A DNA stretch of 64,000 nt, taken from Amborella trichopoda (taxonomy: Eukaryota; Streptophyta; Magnoliopsida; Amborellales; Amborellaceae). Below the pieces are notes generated by a model. The model did no database searches and was not told the DNA's origin. It saw nothing but the letters and a program-made list of their open reading frames with translations. A program made the position numbers and the translations under genes. This document shows positions 10,501-22,495 of the stretch, one piece after another; position 1 is the first letter of the stretch; each line of letters starts with the position of its first letter. The stretch is taken from NCBI RefSeq assembly GCF_000471905.2, contig NW_006500353.1, forward strand, positions 2,188,918-2,252,917. Reading direction: 5' to 3'.

Positions 10501-13331
10501 ATTGTATCTTTCAAGAAAAAAGATATGGGCACATTTATTCCACCTTTTGAGACAAAGATTCCAAATAAACTGAACAATATAGTTTTAGAAATATTCTAGT
10601 ATTTTCAGACAACTTCGAAATTGATGCTTTCTTCTTCAATGAAAAGGAAAAAGGCATTCTTATTAGATGTGTAATTTAATCTCTAGAACGGTAAATCGTT
10701 TCCTGAATAACTTATGATTTGAAAGGAAGCTAAACACTACTAACTGTTTAGAGACAAGAAACATTATGGCATTAAAGAATAAATAAACGAAACAAATGAA
10801 AAGATAACTTGATCGTATTATGTTGGGACAGGATTCAACAGGTAGAATCTAAAAAACTTGTCGGTTTAGGACGAAATAAGAAAGGAAAAGCTTATCTAAG
10901 GGTGAGGCCCTAAACAATCAAGTTGAGGCGCACCTCAAAAATTCTCCAGAAGAGGTTATTTCGATGCCCAAAAGTCCTCAAATTGATCATCTCAACCTCA
11001 AGAAGTATGAATGTGAAAAAAAATGGATTTCAAGTCTTGGAAAAAATATATTTTGTAATGTATTGTCCGGAGCGTCAATTTTCAAGATCATCAAGTGTTC
11101 ATAGATCTGCTTTATTAGCAGATGTACATTATTTTTTAAGCTTTAAATTTTATAATTAGAGATGAATATAAATTTTCAGACCATCACAAAGATTTCCAGC
11201 ACTGAGATAACATCTTTCGACACTATTTCAAGTTGCATCTTTCTTTGATTGTTTTGGCCCTCTGCCTTTTACAAACCACACTCAATAAGAAATCCTTTGT
11301 TAATTAATATTTCTTGCTCAATTACTAATTGTTGCCTTCTTTGGGTGTGTGGTTGTATACAGAGGCTTATTTACTCTTTCCTTCTGTTTGATTTTGCTAC
11401 TTAGATGACATCTATGAACTGGAGTGAATACTTATACGACTTTTTAGAGATGGAAAATGGACCAAAGTTTACTCAGCAGGCAGAGACTATAAAAAGGGGG
11501 CACTATTGTGCTCTGAGTGTTCATGATAAGTTGCAAATTCTTCATGAATTGGTCGACCATGCTCTTACAACTGATGCCATTAGAAGCCAGTTGGATAAAT
11601 ACATTGAGCAACAGCAGAGCCTTGCAGCTTCTCAAAGAGAGGAGTTCAAAAAGAGGAGGGAAGTGATTCAGGAACTACAAAAACAGCTAAAGGCAGGATC
11701 TGAGACGAAGGAAGGACTGAGAAATGATGATTGTAATGGAAAGATAGACAAATTGAACAAACAAAATGGAGAGAGAGAAATACCAAATGGTTTTGAGCTT
11801 AAACATGCTAATGGGCACATTAGAAATGGTTTAGAAGGAAATGAAAGGGGTATTTCAGCAAGCAACGATCAAGATTTGCAAGGCGGGTATGCATTTGGGC
11901 AATGTCCTTTTTGATATTCCATTAAGATGGTTCAGTTCTGAGTTGTTATGTACGGGCTTTCTTTTAAGTTTATATTGGCTGAGTGATGAATTTTTCTCTT
12001 GGAACTTGGAGACTTTAGAATTAATCTGTGCCACTTTTGGTTTCTTGTCCTTGGGTAGACCTGCAGATGATGAGAAAAGAGATTCAACCCAGATGGAAGA
12101 GCAGCAGGTGCAAAATAAAGAGAAGGTCAAGGCCAAGAAAAAAGAAGAGCAGAAACTTATAGAACAAACAGTAAGTTGAAGCTTATTTACCTCTTTCTTT
12201 ATCTCCCTTCCTCCCTCCTCTCTCTCTCTCACACACACTTGCGCACACTCATTGTTTATGAATTGACAGAAGGCACACTTTGAGAGGGAGAAAGAGAAGC
12301 GATTTATACGAACCAATCCTTTAGGAAAGGACAGAAACTACAATAGGTACTGGTTTTTCCGACGTGAAGGAAAAATTTTCGTCGAAAGTTCAGATTTCAA
12401 CCAATGGGGCTACTACACTTCCAAAGAAGAGGTGATACATGTTTTCCTTGTCCTTCAACACATGTACAGCTTACTTCATTGCTCCACCTCTCTCTCTCCC
12501 TCTCACTCTTTCCCTGTCTGTCTCTTTCTGACACTACTCACTGACTCATCAATCCTTTTTTATATCGACCAGCTTGACAGATTGATGGGATCACTTAATC
12601 CCAAGGGGGAGAGGGAGAGGGCTCTTCAAAGGCAGCTGCAGAAACGTTATTGGAGAATATGGTTGTTCTTTCTTCATTATTATTCTTATGGTTCCTAAGC
12701 AGTCACTTATCCCATCCTCGGCTAATTAATGCTCTGGAGGTTTTCAGAATTTAATTTATTTATTTATTTAGGAAAAGGAAATCTTTAAAGAAGAATTATA
12801 AAAAGGAATAGTTAATGGAGGATCTCACCTAAGGAATTTAAACTGAAAAATGGAAAGAGAAATTTACTTCTCCCAATTTATATGCTTATTACCTTTCATA
12901 TTCTATAACTCGACTTATTGTTACAGATATTTAAGTTTTACGTTTCTTGTAAGTGTGTGTTTTTGTTGAGCATAGCTTTCTCTCACAAAGTAACTATTGA
13001 AGAATAAAAAATATAGAAGAAAAACCTTGTCACATAAAGGAAAAAACAATTTTGAGAATAAATTCTCAATCTTTCATTGAAGAAAGGAGGCTTAGGTCAC
13101 TTCTATTGAAGTATATTGGGGTGTCTGCATTGCTTCCTTTACTATGAATTTCTTATGTATCTCTCTTCCATGCTTTATAGTGCTGCATTGGCAAAGAGAT
13201 CAAGGGAAATTGCTTATAGGATTGCTCGAGAGGAGGCCACATTGCGCCGTTCTATACGTGTACGAACCCAACCAAAGGATCGCCAAGGATTGTCTTTCCT
13301 CCGGTATGTAAACAAATGGAGGGATGATTAA
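7553..13331 (+). CDS. WAC/DDT/WHIM-domain chromatin protein, 5' end missing
   Basis: Eleven exons join in one open frame of 813 codons plus stop: 7553-7977, 8273-8363, 8470-8547, 8701-9138, 9233-9316, 9669-10000, 11405-11886, 12059-12170, 12270-12431, 12573-12661, 13181-13331. All junctions are GT-AG and phases agree. The first exon (LVEGQELNGKKGEAIHPC, then FIRESTSRSAPWMVHE) matches the linker after a WAC domain. A Lys/Glu-rich segment follows, then the DDT domain (exon 6, FAVPMHCVGDLLTVWDFCSS, PFTLEDFENAI) and the WHIM region (RTNPLGKDRNYNRYWFFRR, then WGYYTSKEELDRLMGSLNP). It ends FLRYVNKWRDD. Many plant annotations call this family DDT domain-containing protein DDB_G0282237-like; DDT/WHIM proteins are partners of ISWI remodellers that contact linker DNA and nucleosome spacing. 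The initiator methionine and WAC exons are not found in the 7.5 kb upstream: they are either further left or lost. The penultimate donor (ATATG|gttgtt) is weak but keeps frame and gives the expected RIC-AL junction. Confidence 0.85.
8701..9138 (+). repeat. Exon of 28-residue Lys/Glu-rich tandem repeats
   Basis: This exon of the DDT gene encodes four units of exactly 28 residues, each starting EG(L/S/F)Q (EGLQNSKNEETK, EGLQKVKNEKKK, EGSQKIKNEEKK, EGFQISMKKDEK), with partial units at each end. DNA period is 84 bp. The next exon (9233-9316) is itself 84 bp and reads EEKKTNVEVKMSEENEYSNG, one unit in another register. Strong basic patches (KKRIKEE, KKPKVKKNR) could serve nuclear localisation or DNA contact. 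Confidence 0.85.
10882..11281 (+). mobile_element. MITE family A copy in a DDT-gene intron
   Basis: About 400 bp inside the 1.4-kb intron 10001-11404. Left end gaggccctaaacaatcaa and right end ttgattgttttggccctc are inverted. Flanking 9-mers gaaataaga and tcaataaga agree at 7 of 9 positions, in line with the 9-bp duplication of better copies (42281, 44625). Forward orientation; non-coding. Confidence 0.6.
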
Positions 13332-13987
13332 TTGGAGGAGACTGGATTTTTGAGCTCTCTTCCTTTTTGTCCACCTACTTCTCTTGTTTCATTTATTGAT
13401 GCATAAACACATTACATGCAATTTTGGTTTAGACCTACCCTCAAACTGATCGAGGTGCTCCTTTGTATAGAGAAATGAACCCTCTAACCTTCCTTTCTTC
13501 ATCTGTTGCCTGCAAAAGTGGGAAAAAATGTACGAATTTTGGAGTGTAAAGAGGTGATAATGTACATCACTTTTTGTAGCTCTACTCTTATCTTTAGAAG
13601 CCTATGTATTAACTTTTCCATTTCTATTCACTCCTCGACAATCCAGTTGTATCAACTTTCCCATCTCTTTTCTCTCAAAGCATGCAACTTGGCTGAAGTG
13701 AAACAAGGTTTGGATGCATTTTAAGAGATTACAGAAGTAGGTGTCTTTACGGTTATATAACAGTAACATCTGATCTGTTATAACAGATAAAGGAAATGAA
13801 TTAGAAAAGGAAAAATCATGTGGCGGGCATTATTTAGAATAACAGATATAACCAGGTTATGACATAAAACATAAAAAATAAAACAAAAGGTCATGACAGA
13901 TATAGTGAGCTTTATATACTAATAATCAAATAAATATTTAATGTATTTTTTATAAAAAAAAGTATAGAAAGCGACTATTTGTTTTTA
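13332..13987. other. 3' flank of the DDT gene and intergenic
   Basis: Presumed 3' untranslated region, then AT-rich sequence. Around 13925-13987 a decayed start of MITE family B (agtatagaaagcgactattt) precedes the full copy. Nothing else recognised. Confidence 0.4.
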
Positions 13988-14208
13988 GGAAAAGTATACA
14001 ATGAGACTATTTATTTTTGGTACAAGGTGGTTACAATTAATCTTGATTATTGGGTGACTGCATTTATAACATTGACCAAAATCAAAGTTCAATAAAAAAA
14101 TTTTCGAACTTTGTAACATGCTCAAACTATTAGATTTCACATCTGACGGTTGCAAATAATTGTGACCTTTTTGTACTAAAGATAAATGGTCTCAATGTAT
14201 ACAATCCC
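13988..14208 (+). mobile_element. MITE family B copy with 9-bp target duplication
   Basis: A 221-bp element whose ends are inverted: ggaaaagtatacaatgagac at the left, and ggtctcaatgtatacaatcc at the right. Flanks ttgttttta (13979-13987) and ttattttta (14209-14217) agree at 8 of 9 positions. The size of the duplication points to a Mutator-type transposase. Another truncated end lies just downstream, to about 14375. Confidence 0.7.
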
Positions 14209-14375
14209 TTATTTTTAATACAAGGATTTCATCCATTAGATTTAAAATTAGGTAATTGTGAGTGTATTATTTGACCAACCTCAAACATCAAAGAGATTTT
14301 CTTGAACTTCATAACAAATCCCAAGTTAACCAATTTGATATCCAATGGTCTTATAGTATATAATCCCTTTTTATA

Positions 14376-15491
14376 AATAGCAGTATGGTATATATAACAG
14401 AATTGGTGCACACAAATAACCACAAGATGATTTTTCTCCAAAAATTGGAAGAATGAACACCGTTCTTTTAATAATGAACATCATTCTTTTAATGTTCTAT
14501 GGCGTAGGCATTGTTACTAGTCTAATGTCATATGTTGTATTTTACTGACAGACTGAAATGCCTTCCACTAGACGTACATCACTTTTTAGATTGCTGATGC
14601 TCTATGAGCATATTGATAATTTCCTGAAATGACAAAAAATCCTTTATTTTTTGCCAAAAGTGTTTGTGTTTCATAGATAAAAACCCTATCTGGGAGTTTA
14701 GGACCCTAAAATTTGGGATGTAAACTCTTCAACCCAGTGACCGACCTCAAACAGAAAATTAAACAAAAAAACTTATACAGTCTATATGTGCCTGTAAAAA
14801 AATAATTTTCAGTTGAAAAGAGACTGCCCAATCTTTTGAAGTTTAGATATGAATGTTTAGAAATTCAGAGTCCCCCTTTTTTCAAATACTTATGCTTGTA
14901 TACTTAATCTCTAAACTTTACATTAGAAAATACACTTTAAGCGGATTTTTTACCTTATAAAGTGTATAGCATGTCCCCAGTAAGCATGTCCTTCCTCAAA
15001 TGACTCGTCTTTCACCATTTTTTATCTTATTTATATAAGGATGCGATTTATATGAGCTGTTAACCTTAAACAATCAAAGTAAGATGCAATTTTAAACCTG
15101 GTCAGAAGATGCATTGTTTGGTTTTGGAGATTCTTACAATGGCCTGGAACTATGTTTTCAATTTATTCTCAGTCCTAATTATGAAATTTAAAGTTCTAAA
15201 ATAGATGCATATAAAGCATATCTATAAAACTTGAAATTCTTAAAACTAGATGGTCCAGATAATACGTTACACGATGATTATTTTTGGGATTTGAAATTGT
15301 TTTCGTTTTCTTTTTGTATCCATACTTCTTGCAGTCAAGATGATCAATATGAGGGTTATGTAGCACTGAAATAACTTCTTTTTTTGTTGTATTTTCAGCT
15401 ACGCTTTACGTTCATTTCTTATGCGCTGCTTAATTTATGTAATCATTAGTCTAAGCTAATTTAAATTAATTATTCAATCTACTGGTATGTG
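14376..15491. other. Intergenic with a decayed MITE A copy
   Basis: No gene. Bases ~15035-15420 resemble family A in reverse orientation (ccttaaacaatcaaa near 15065, tggtccagataa near 15251, agtcaagatgatcaat near 15334), too worn to place the ends. Confidence 0.4.
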
Positions 15492-15564
15492 GGGCATTTG
15501 GTCTAGTGGTATGATTCTTGATTTGGGTGCAAGACGTCTCGAGCTCGATTCTCGAAATGGCCCC
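15492..15564 (+). pseudogene. tRNA-Pro(TGG) pseudogene
   Basis: Sequence starts gggcatttggtctagtggta and has a Pro-type anticodon loop tttgggt (anticodon TGG). Defects: an A-G mismatch closes the anticodon loop, the T loop begins C instead of T, and an extra G interrupts the 3' acceptor strand (aatggcccc). It shares the unusual T-stem tcgag/ctcga with the gene at 17162, so the two look like local duplicates. Confidence 0.75.
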
Positions 15565-15584
15565 CCTTGTTTTTACTTTTCATG

Positions 15585-15765
15585 GTTTTAAAGACCATTT
15601 TTTATGAATCACATCACATGCCTCTTGCTTTTATTTTCCATGAAAACCAAACTTCAATATTGTTGATGGTTTTATGATTTTAAAGACCATTTTTTATGAA
15701 TGTCACATGCCTCTTGCTTTTACTTTCCATGAAAACCAAGCTTCAGTATTATTAGTTGATGGCCC
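15585..15765. repeat. 92-bp tandem duplication beside the tRNA pseudogene
   Basis: Two direct copies with period about 92 (taaagaccattttttatgaa at 15589 and 15681), 20 bp downstream of the tRNA pseudogene. Confidence 0.85.
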
Positions 15766-15973
15766 CCACCCCCCTCTCTTATCTCTCTCTCATGTATGCT
15801 TGTGGGATGTGCTATTTAAATTCAGTTTAATAATACCAGCATGACTCATTTCACATGCCATGCCACATTTATGTACTCAATGTTATTCAAATTGGCCATC
15901 ACCTCCAAAACTTCATATAGCAAATTCTTGGCTACATTTTTACTTAAATAATATCATTTCCCCAAAATTTGAC

Positions 15974-16304
15974 TAGGGGTGGCAATCGGGTCAGGTCAAC
16001 CCAACAACCCGGTGGGTCGACCCAATCCGAGTCTGTGTCCAAGACCCTAGACTCGAGTTTGGATCTGTGTTGGGTCCCGTCCGGGTCGACCCGACCTGAA
16101 CATATATATATATATGTGTGTGTGAAAAAAAAATTTGAATATTTTTTCAAAATATTTTTGTTAGGTTCTACACCTAGAACTGAGTTGGATTAGGTCTGGG
16201 TCCATGTTTTGAACCTAATAGGTTAGGTCCAAATCCAAAACCTTGGACGCGAGTTAGGGTTAGGTCCAGGTCAACCCCGACCTGACCAGACCAATTGCCA
16301 CCCT
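15974..16304. mobile_element. hAT-like MITE, 331 bp
   Basis: Starts taggggtggcaatcgggtca and ends attgccaccct, inverted ends typical of plant hAT elements. Flanking 8-mers aatttgac (15966-15973) and aatttcac (16305-16312) agree at 7 of 8. The interior is rich in gggtc/gacccg words with a short AT microsatellite (16100-16115). Confidence 0.7.
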
Positions 16305-16312
16305 AATTTCAC

Positions 16313-17161
16313 ATCATCATCATCATATTTTAGAATTGGATTTGACTAAAAAGGAATTCATTTCAGTTAAAATGTAGCTAAGCTTTGCACTTCGAAATTG
16401 AAATCCCAATATTAGATCACATTGACCCAAGAAAAGGTAATGTGAAAAATAGAAATGTTAAACTGATTCCAAACTTCGCCTGCATTCAACCCGTGGCTAT
16501 TCAACAAATGGGTCTAGATGCTAGTGACTAGCCATGTTTCATTTTTGGCCTAAAACTGTGGTAAATTATGACTTTTTACTTGGTAAGGCCAGGTATAGGC
16601 AGGACCAAGGTTCAATTACTGGGCTCGGGCTTGGGACTCAGGTAACACCAGAGCCGAACGGATTCACCTGGAAAGGGCTAAAATAAAATTAAGAAATTTG
16701 TTAAAAATAAAAACAATAAAAAAAAATTAAACTAAATTATAAACAATATCAGAAGTTAAATACAATGAGAAAAATATAAAAGTTGGAGTTTGGAAAAAAA
16801 AATTGATTTATAGGTAGAAACAATTAAAAATACAAAAAAGCATAGAAAATACAGCACAAGGAGAACTTACAAATCATCATAAAAAATATCACAATTATAT
16901 TATAAAAAAGTTAAGCATTCATCGTAAAAATATATACTTTTCCTGATTATTTCATAAATTGAGTCTGTACCTTGAACTCGTCTCGACAAGTTGTCGAGTC
17001 CAAGAAACTCTGCCAAGTCAGAATCAACTCAGAGAAGGACTTACACCATGGCCATATGATTACGAATTACACTCAGCCAGATGAGCACGTCAAATATTAG
17101 GTCTTATGGGTTAGTACATTTATAAGGTTTAAATTAGATTTAAGTTTTGGCAATCACAAAT
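16313..17161. other. Intergenic, no recognised feature
   Basis: AT-rich, with an A-rich tract around 16680-16900. No gene, hairpin or clear element. Confidence 0.45.
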
Positions 17162-17233
17162 GGGCATTTGGTCTAGTGGTATGATTCTCGCTTCGGGTGC
17201 GAGAGGTCTCGAGTTCGATTCTCGAAATGCCCC
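17162..17233 (+). tRNA. tRNA-Pro (anticodon CGG)
   Basis: Complete 72-nt cloverleaf: acceptor gggcatt/aatgccc, D arm with box A gtctagtggtatg, anticodon arm ctcgc-ttcgggt-gcgag with anticodon CGG, T arm tcgag-ttcgatt-ctcga. It matches plant tRNA-Pro. The first T-stem pair is T-A instead of the usual C-G, a compensated change shared with the pseudogene at 15492. A T-run for polymerase III follows at 17256. No intron. Likely functional. Confidence 0.93.
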
Positions 17234-17257
17234 CCCAGTTTGCTGCATGTTAAAGTT

Positions 17258-17476
17258 TTTTTTTGTATAATAAATTTAATTAAAGTATTCTATTAATGCG
17301 AGCTATGCTGAATATTACCCCCCATTTGCATGTTAATGGTATTTTTTGTATAATAAATTTAATTAAGTATTCTATTAATGCGAGCTATGCTGAATATTAC
17401 CCCCCATTTGCATGTTAATGGTATTTTTTGTATAATAAATTTAATTAAGTATTCTATTAATGCGAGCTATGCTGAA
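17258..17476. repeat. 82-bp tandem repeat, three copies
   Basis: Three direct copies with a period of 82 (gcgagctatgctgaatatta at 17298, 17380 and 17462), starting 25 bp after the tRNA-Pro(CGG) gene. Copies are nearly identical, so the expansion is recent. No spacer pattern like a CRISPR. Confidence 0.93.
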
Positions 17477-17519
17477 TATTATATTATTAAAATAAATAAA
17501 ATTATTCTATGAATGCATA

Positions 17520-17881
17520 TGGAAAAAGTTTGAGGTTCTAAACCATTAAATTAGGAGGCACTTCAAATATTTCATTAAAAGAACTGCTCAAATTCATCAT
17601 CTCGACCTAAAGATGCATGGACATGAAAAAACATGGATTTTAAGTTTTGAAAATAGTCTTATAATGCATTTTTGGACCGTCAAATTTGAAGATTTTCAAG
17701 TTTTCATAGATTTGCTCGATCTACATTATTTTTGAAGCTTTAAGTTTTATAATTGGATATAAACATTTATTTTATCACAAATGTTTCCAGTATTGAAACC
17801 ACATTTCTCGACACTATTGAAGATGTGTTTTACTTAGGTTGTTTAGAGCCTTGGCTATATGTAAACCACACCTTTTACATA
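17520..17881 (+). mobile_element. MITE family A copy
   Basis: Forward copy: left end gaggttctaaaccattaaatta, right end ggttgtttagagccttggct followed by gtaaaccacacc. Interior words (gatgcatggacatg, catagatttgctcgatctac) match other copies. The target duplication is no longer clear. Confidence 0.55.
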
Positions 17882-18527
17882 TTAGCATCGAGTTAGAAAA
17901 AAATAATAATATTAATGTTCAGACCCATTTCTTTTTTTTTCCGTGAATTTATAAAGAACTCTGGTCGATATAATTGGGAAATATAAACCTTTTGAACCCA
18001 AATGCTTCCCTTTAAGTCCTTTGTAGGAAAATTAAAGCAATATTGCTATATAATGGAAAATTTCAAAATAAATGGTTTTCCAAATTTTTTTCTCAAGAAA
18101 TCTTTTTTTACTTTGTGGGGGTAAAGAAGAATTCCGTACTAAGAAGCATGTTCAATATATTTAGGAAAATACTTTTCGACGATTTCAAAGGAAGGGACTT
18201 TAAAAATTGAGTGAACCAAACATCTCATTAAAATGTTCAAAAACTTTGTATTGGAGATCTTTTGATCATGATCAGCCGTCCATCTGAATTGGGAGCTGTT
18301 ATTGATGAGATGTCATCATCGTTGTCATTATCATCATCATCGTTAAAGCCTTTTCTCAATTTACGATGAGATGTATTGTGTATATTTTGGAGAGTAGTGA
18401 GGATACTTGTACATCCCAAAGTAAGTTTAGGGGGGAACATTTTACATTTTAATCTTGTATATTTCTTTTGTCTATGTTTCAAATGTTAATACAACGGATG
18501 TAATTCCCCCTCAAAACCCTTGCCGAC

Positions 18528-18729
18528 TAGGGGTGGCAATGGAACCGGAGCCAACCCAGGACCTGATGGCTAGACCCGACCCATGTCCTGGTATGGGTTA
18601 AAAAATTTGACCCAATGGGTCGAGTCCGGGTCCAAATCTTGGACCCAAATACCATTTGGGTCCGGGTCCTACATTAGAATTTTTGGGCCGGGGCCAATCG
18701 GGACCCACCCCGACCAGCTGCCACACTTA
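18528..18729. mobile_element. hAT-like MITE, 202 bp, with 8-bp target duplication
   Basis: Starts taggggtggcaatggaaccg and ends gctgccacactta (inverted). Flanks ttgccgac (18520-18527) and tcgccgac (18730-18737) agree at 7 of 8. Interior is packed with gacccg/gggtcc words as in the copy at 15974. Confidence 0.75.
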
Positions 18730-18737
18730 TCGCCGAC

Positions 18738-20097
18738 TTAGCAGAAAAAACAAACTGGGCATAGTTTGATTCTACTTAGAATTTCTTTGGCATGACTTGG
18801 CTTGGCTTGGGCTCTATTAAATAGCATTCAAATAATGGAGGATAATCTTTAGGTTAATAAAACATACATTTCATGGGCATTATTTTAATCTTGAAAATAT
18901 CTTATGGATTAAAAATTAGATATCTTATAGAAACTCCTTTGATTTGGATTCTATCTTCACAACAAGTACAAAACAATATAAAGAAACGACTTGCATAGGG
19001 TTTCTCTTTCATTTATTCAAGACCATGAAGATGTAAACATTCAATAATGGAAAGTAATCACTTAACAGTAAATAATAATATTATTATATATTGAGGCCAT
19101 GTTTGGACAAATGAATTGTTTTGTCTCCATTAGTAGTACTGATTCCACTTGTTCATGACCATCAAAGAGCACCTATTTTCATTGCATATGAAGAGAGAGC
19201 TTCAATAATATTACAAGCTTCAGTTATATTACTAAGACATCCAAATGGAGCTTAAAGTTTTAACACCCACGACCACACCCATCCCATACATTTCAGGATC
19301 ATCTTGTACAGTTGCGTATCTCTCTTTAAACTGGTTGTAATCTAAGGTTGCTTACTAGGTCACTATAAATGAGAAAAGGCTTTCGGTTTGGGTGGTCAGA
19401 GTAGCAGATCCGCAACATGATGCGAGAGGCTCCATACCAACTAAGGCGTCTAAATTACCTGGTCCGGATCCTAAACCCAAAATTCGGATCATATTCGGAT
19501 CCAAGTATGGATCTAAGAGTTGGATTCGAAATTCGGATCTATATCCAAAATCTAGATCCGAATAGTAATTTGGGTCAGATCCAGGTATAAGTGGATCCGA
19601 TATAAATGTATGTTATAATTTATACATTTATTAATTTATAAATATAATATGTATAATTATTTCAACTTTTATAATTATATTTTAAATTTATGATATGCAA
19701 AATTGGAACAGATCCGGATCTGAATTCGGATCTGGATCCTATATATAGTTTATGATCGGATCCATATCTAAATATTCTGAATCTAATAAATACTCTTTGG
19801 ATCCAGATCTGGATCTGGGTGGATCTAAACCTGATCCGAAAAATTCTAAGCCCTAATACAAACTCAAGTCAAAAATAAAATAAGGGAGTGGATTGATGTT
19901 TAAATTGGACTTGCTTATTTTTGCAGTTGTGTTATTTTATTATTATTGTCTTTTTGGAATGCTGAAGTCTTGAATTATTGTCGTTGTTTTCCTGTCATTG
20001 TCTCCTTTGTTGTTACTTGATATTTTCCTTATCATCAATAATAGCCCATCATCACAATATTTCAACGAGGCCCTCTTCGGATTCATCACTCCCCTCT
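18738..20097. other. Intergenic with a GGATCC-rich tract
   Basis: No gene. 19440-19850 is a low-complexity text of ggatcc/cggatc words split by an AT-rich core (19600-19700), similar in style to the interiors of the hAT-like MITEs; ends and target duplication could not be found. Confidence 0.4.
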
Positions 20098-20321
20098 GTT
20101 TATATAGAGAAGCCATAATCTTTGCACACATGAGCTTTTGTAGTAAAAAAAAGGGGCTTTGAGGAAGGGAGAATCAAAGGTGACAGGTACTTTGAGGAGC
20201 TTTTGTTTATATAGAGAAGCCATAATCTTTGCACACATGAGCTTTTGTAGTAAAAAAATGGGCTTTGAGAAAGGGAGAATCAAAGGTAACAGGTACTTTG
20301 AGGAGCTTTTGTAGTCAAAAA
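20098..20321 (+). promoter_or_regulatory. Tandemly repeated promoter and start region of the TauD-like gene
   Basis: A unit holding a TATA-like tttatatagag, a leader and the first codons is repeated: TATA boxes lie at 20099 and 20206 (period 106-107), and a shorter third copy (period 64) holds the start used here at 20322. The upstream start equivalents are broken: at 20152 ATG has become AGG, and from 20258 the frame MGFEKGRIKGNRYFEELL stops. Longer decoy frames begin at atgagcttttgtag (20130, 20237). Confidence 0.7.
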
Positions 20322-22025
20322 ATGGGCTTTGAGGAAGGGAGAATCAAAGGTGACAGGTACTTTGAGGAGATAGTGTTCCCTAAGACTCTCCTCCCCTCTC
20401 ATATGTCTGAAAGGGGCAACACACATTTGGCTGATGCTGTCAAGGAGAACCGTGAGTGGCTAGATGAGCAATTGAGTCGTCATGGTGCCATACTCTTTCA
20501 GGGGTTTGACGTGTGCTCCGCAGAGGACTTCTCTAGTGTGGTCGAGGCATTCGGGTGGGAAGAAATGAGTTACGAATTTCGGCGGCGCCGTGCGTTCGAA
20601 GATTGCGTCTCGCGTCTACACCGCCAATGAGTCTCCGCCTGAAATGTTCATTGGCTTCCATCATGAGATGGCCTATGTGAGCTCCCTCTCTCTGTCTTTC
20701 TCTCATACACATATATTTACAACAGTATAGATAAACTTATTTTGAAAAATGAGCATAATGTCCCTAACTTTTGCCTGACTGATATTGTAGAGAAAAGAAT
20801 TTGCTTCTAAGGTCTTATTCTTCTGTTTGGAGCCACCACCAGAAGGTGGTGAGACCTCCATAGTTCTTAGCCATGTAATTGTCAAGAAAATGGAGGAAGC
20901 CATGCCTGAATTTGTTGCAAAATTGATGAAATTTGGAGTTGTTATTCAACAAATAACCCCCAAGGAGAGCACTTCTGAGAAAGCCCCCAGGAAGACATGG
21001 CAACAACTACTACAGACTAAGGACAAGGCTGAAGCAATAAAACTGTGAGGCATTTAAACTCTTTAAACTCTCTTTCCCTTTCAAAACAACTTAAAGTTAA
21101 AATAGCTTAATGGAAAATGCAATGGGATCCTTCAAATTTGATACAAGGATATGTAATAGGACAAGTAGGGATATGCCATTAATGTTTTTAGGATCATATA
21201 CTAGATGGCTACTTATATGGATTAATGCAATTCAGATTTGGATCAATCTCCCACTCTAAATCTTACTTGAAAATATTATCAAACACTTCAAATACTTATA
21301 ATCCAGTCATAACAACCATATGCATATATCTAAGACTACGAATCAATGTCCAATCTATCATCATTTGTTTCATGTTTAGCCTAATCATAAATGATACCAA
21401 AACAAAGAAATGTGGTGCATGAAACAAACTCATCAGTATACATAAACATATGCTTGTAAAGAATAGGTAAATCCACACTTTTACAATATCAATAGCTTGT
21501 TAATATCTTGCTAGAAATTCTGGATCATAAATATATTAATAGCAATATGAAAAGAGAAAGAAATAGAGAGATCATGGGAAAAAGATAAATTCACAATAGA
21601 TGATTAAGATGTCTTTTTACAAGGCAATGGATGCACCTTTGAGCTCAATAACCTTTAAATATTGGGTGAGAGAAAGAGAGAATTACGATGTTGAAAGAGA
21701 ACGAGAGGTGCACCACACTACACTACCCAAACGCTATCTCAATGGCTATTTTGCTTCAACGGTTCAAAAAAAATTGAATGAGTTTTCTAAAACTTGGACT
21801 AAAAAGGGAAATGTAAAAAATGGGACGTTGCTGTCGTTTGCAAGATGGTAATAAAGAATAATTTTGTTTTTTACAAAAGTGTCCAATAAGGCATGGAGAA
21901 AACCCCCATGCCCAAAGATTTGCACTTAAAAGTCAGAAACTTTTCTCAGACTTTGTGTCAAAAAATGACACACCTGTATCTACCCGATTTCACATTTGAA
22001 CATTTGAAAGCTAGGTATGATTGTG

Positions 22026-22028
<3 letters not shown>

Positions 22029-22056
<28 letters not shown>
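22029..22056. repeat. Poly(T) tract
   Basis: A homopolymer of about 28 T in intron 2 of the TauD-like gene, possibly a worn retroposon tail. Confidence 0.8.
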
Positions 22057-22495
22057 AGGAAAAGCACCCTTCCATTTGGATTTGGGCCTATCCAAAGGCT
22101 AAGACTTGAGTTTTGCTTTTTACTTCTTATTTACATTAGAATAATGGCCTAGATGCATTTTTATAAAGATCAAAATACCCCATAAATATTTAGGGATATT
22201 TTGGTTAACTTTTTAAATTTGAATCATTTCTTTTCACTATTTTATTACGCACTCTGTAAAGATGCTTTTAGGCCAAAATACCCCTAAAACATTTAGCAGT
22301 ATTTTTGTCAAATCTTTAGATATGTATTACTTAGTCTTTATTTTCATTATGTGTTTTATCCATGTGTTTTGGAGCAATATTTTAGTCCAAAAAAAATCTC
22401 TCTATCCCTGTGTATTGGAGCTTGTTTTATACAGTTATAAGCCCATTGCCTTATAATAGTCATTCGTGGGAACTAGTGTTTGGGTTATTAGACAA

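Noticed and set aside
17258-17476. CRISPR-like array
   Set aside because: Repeats are contiguous 82-bp copies with no unique spacers, in a plant nuclear genome.
19440-19850. Palindrome-rich GGATCC tract as a regulatory array
   Set aside because: It matches the word composition of hAT-like MITE interiors and has no fixed spacing.
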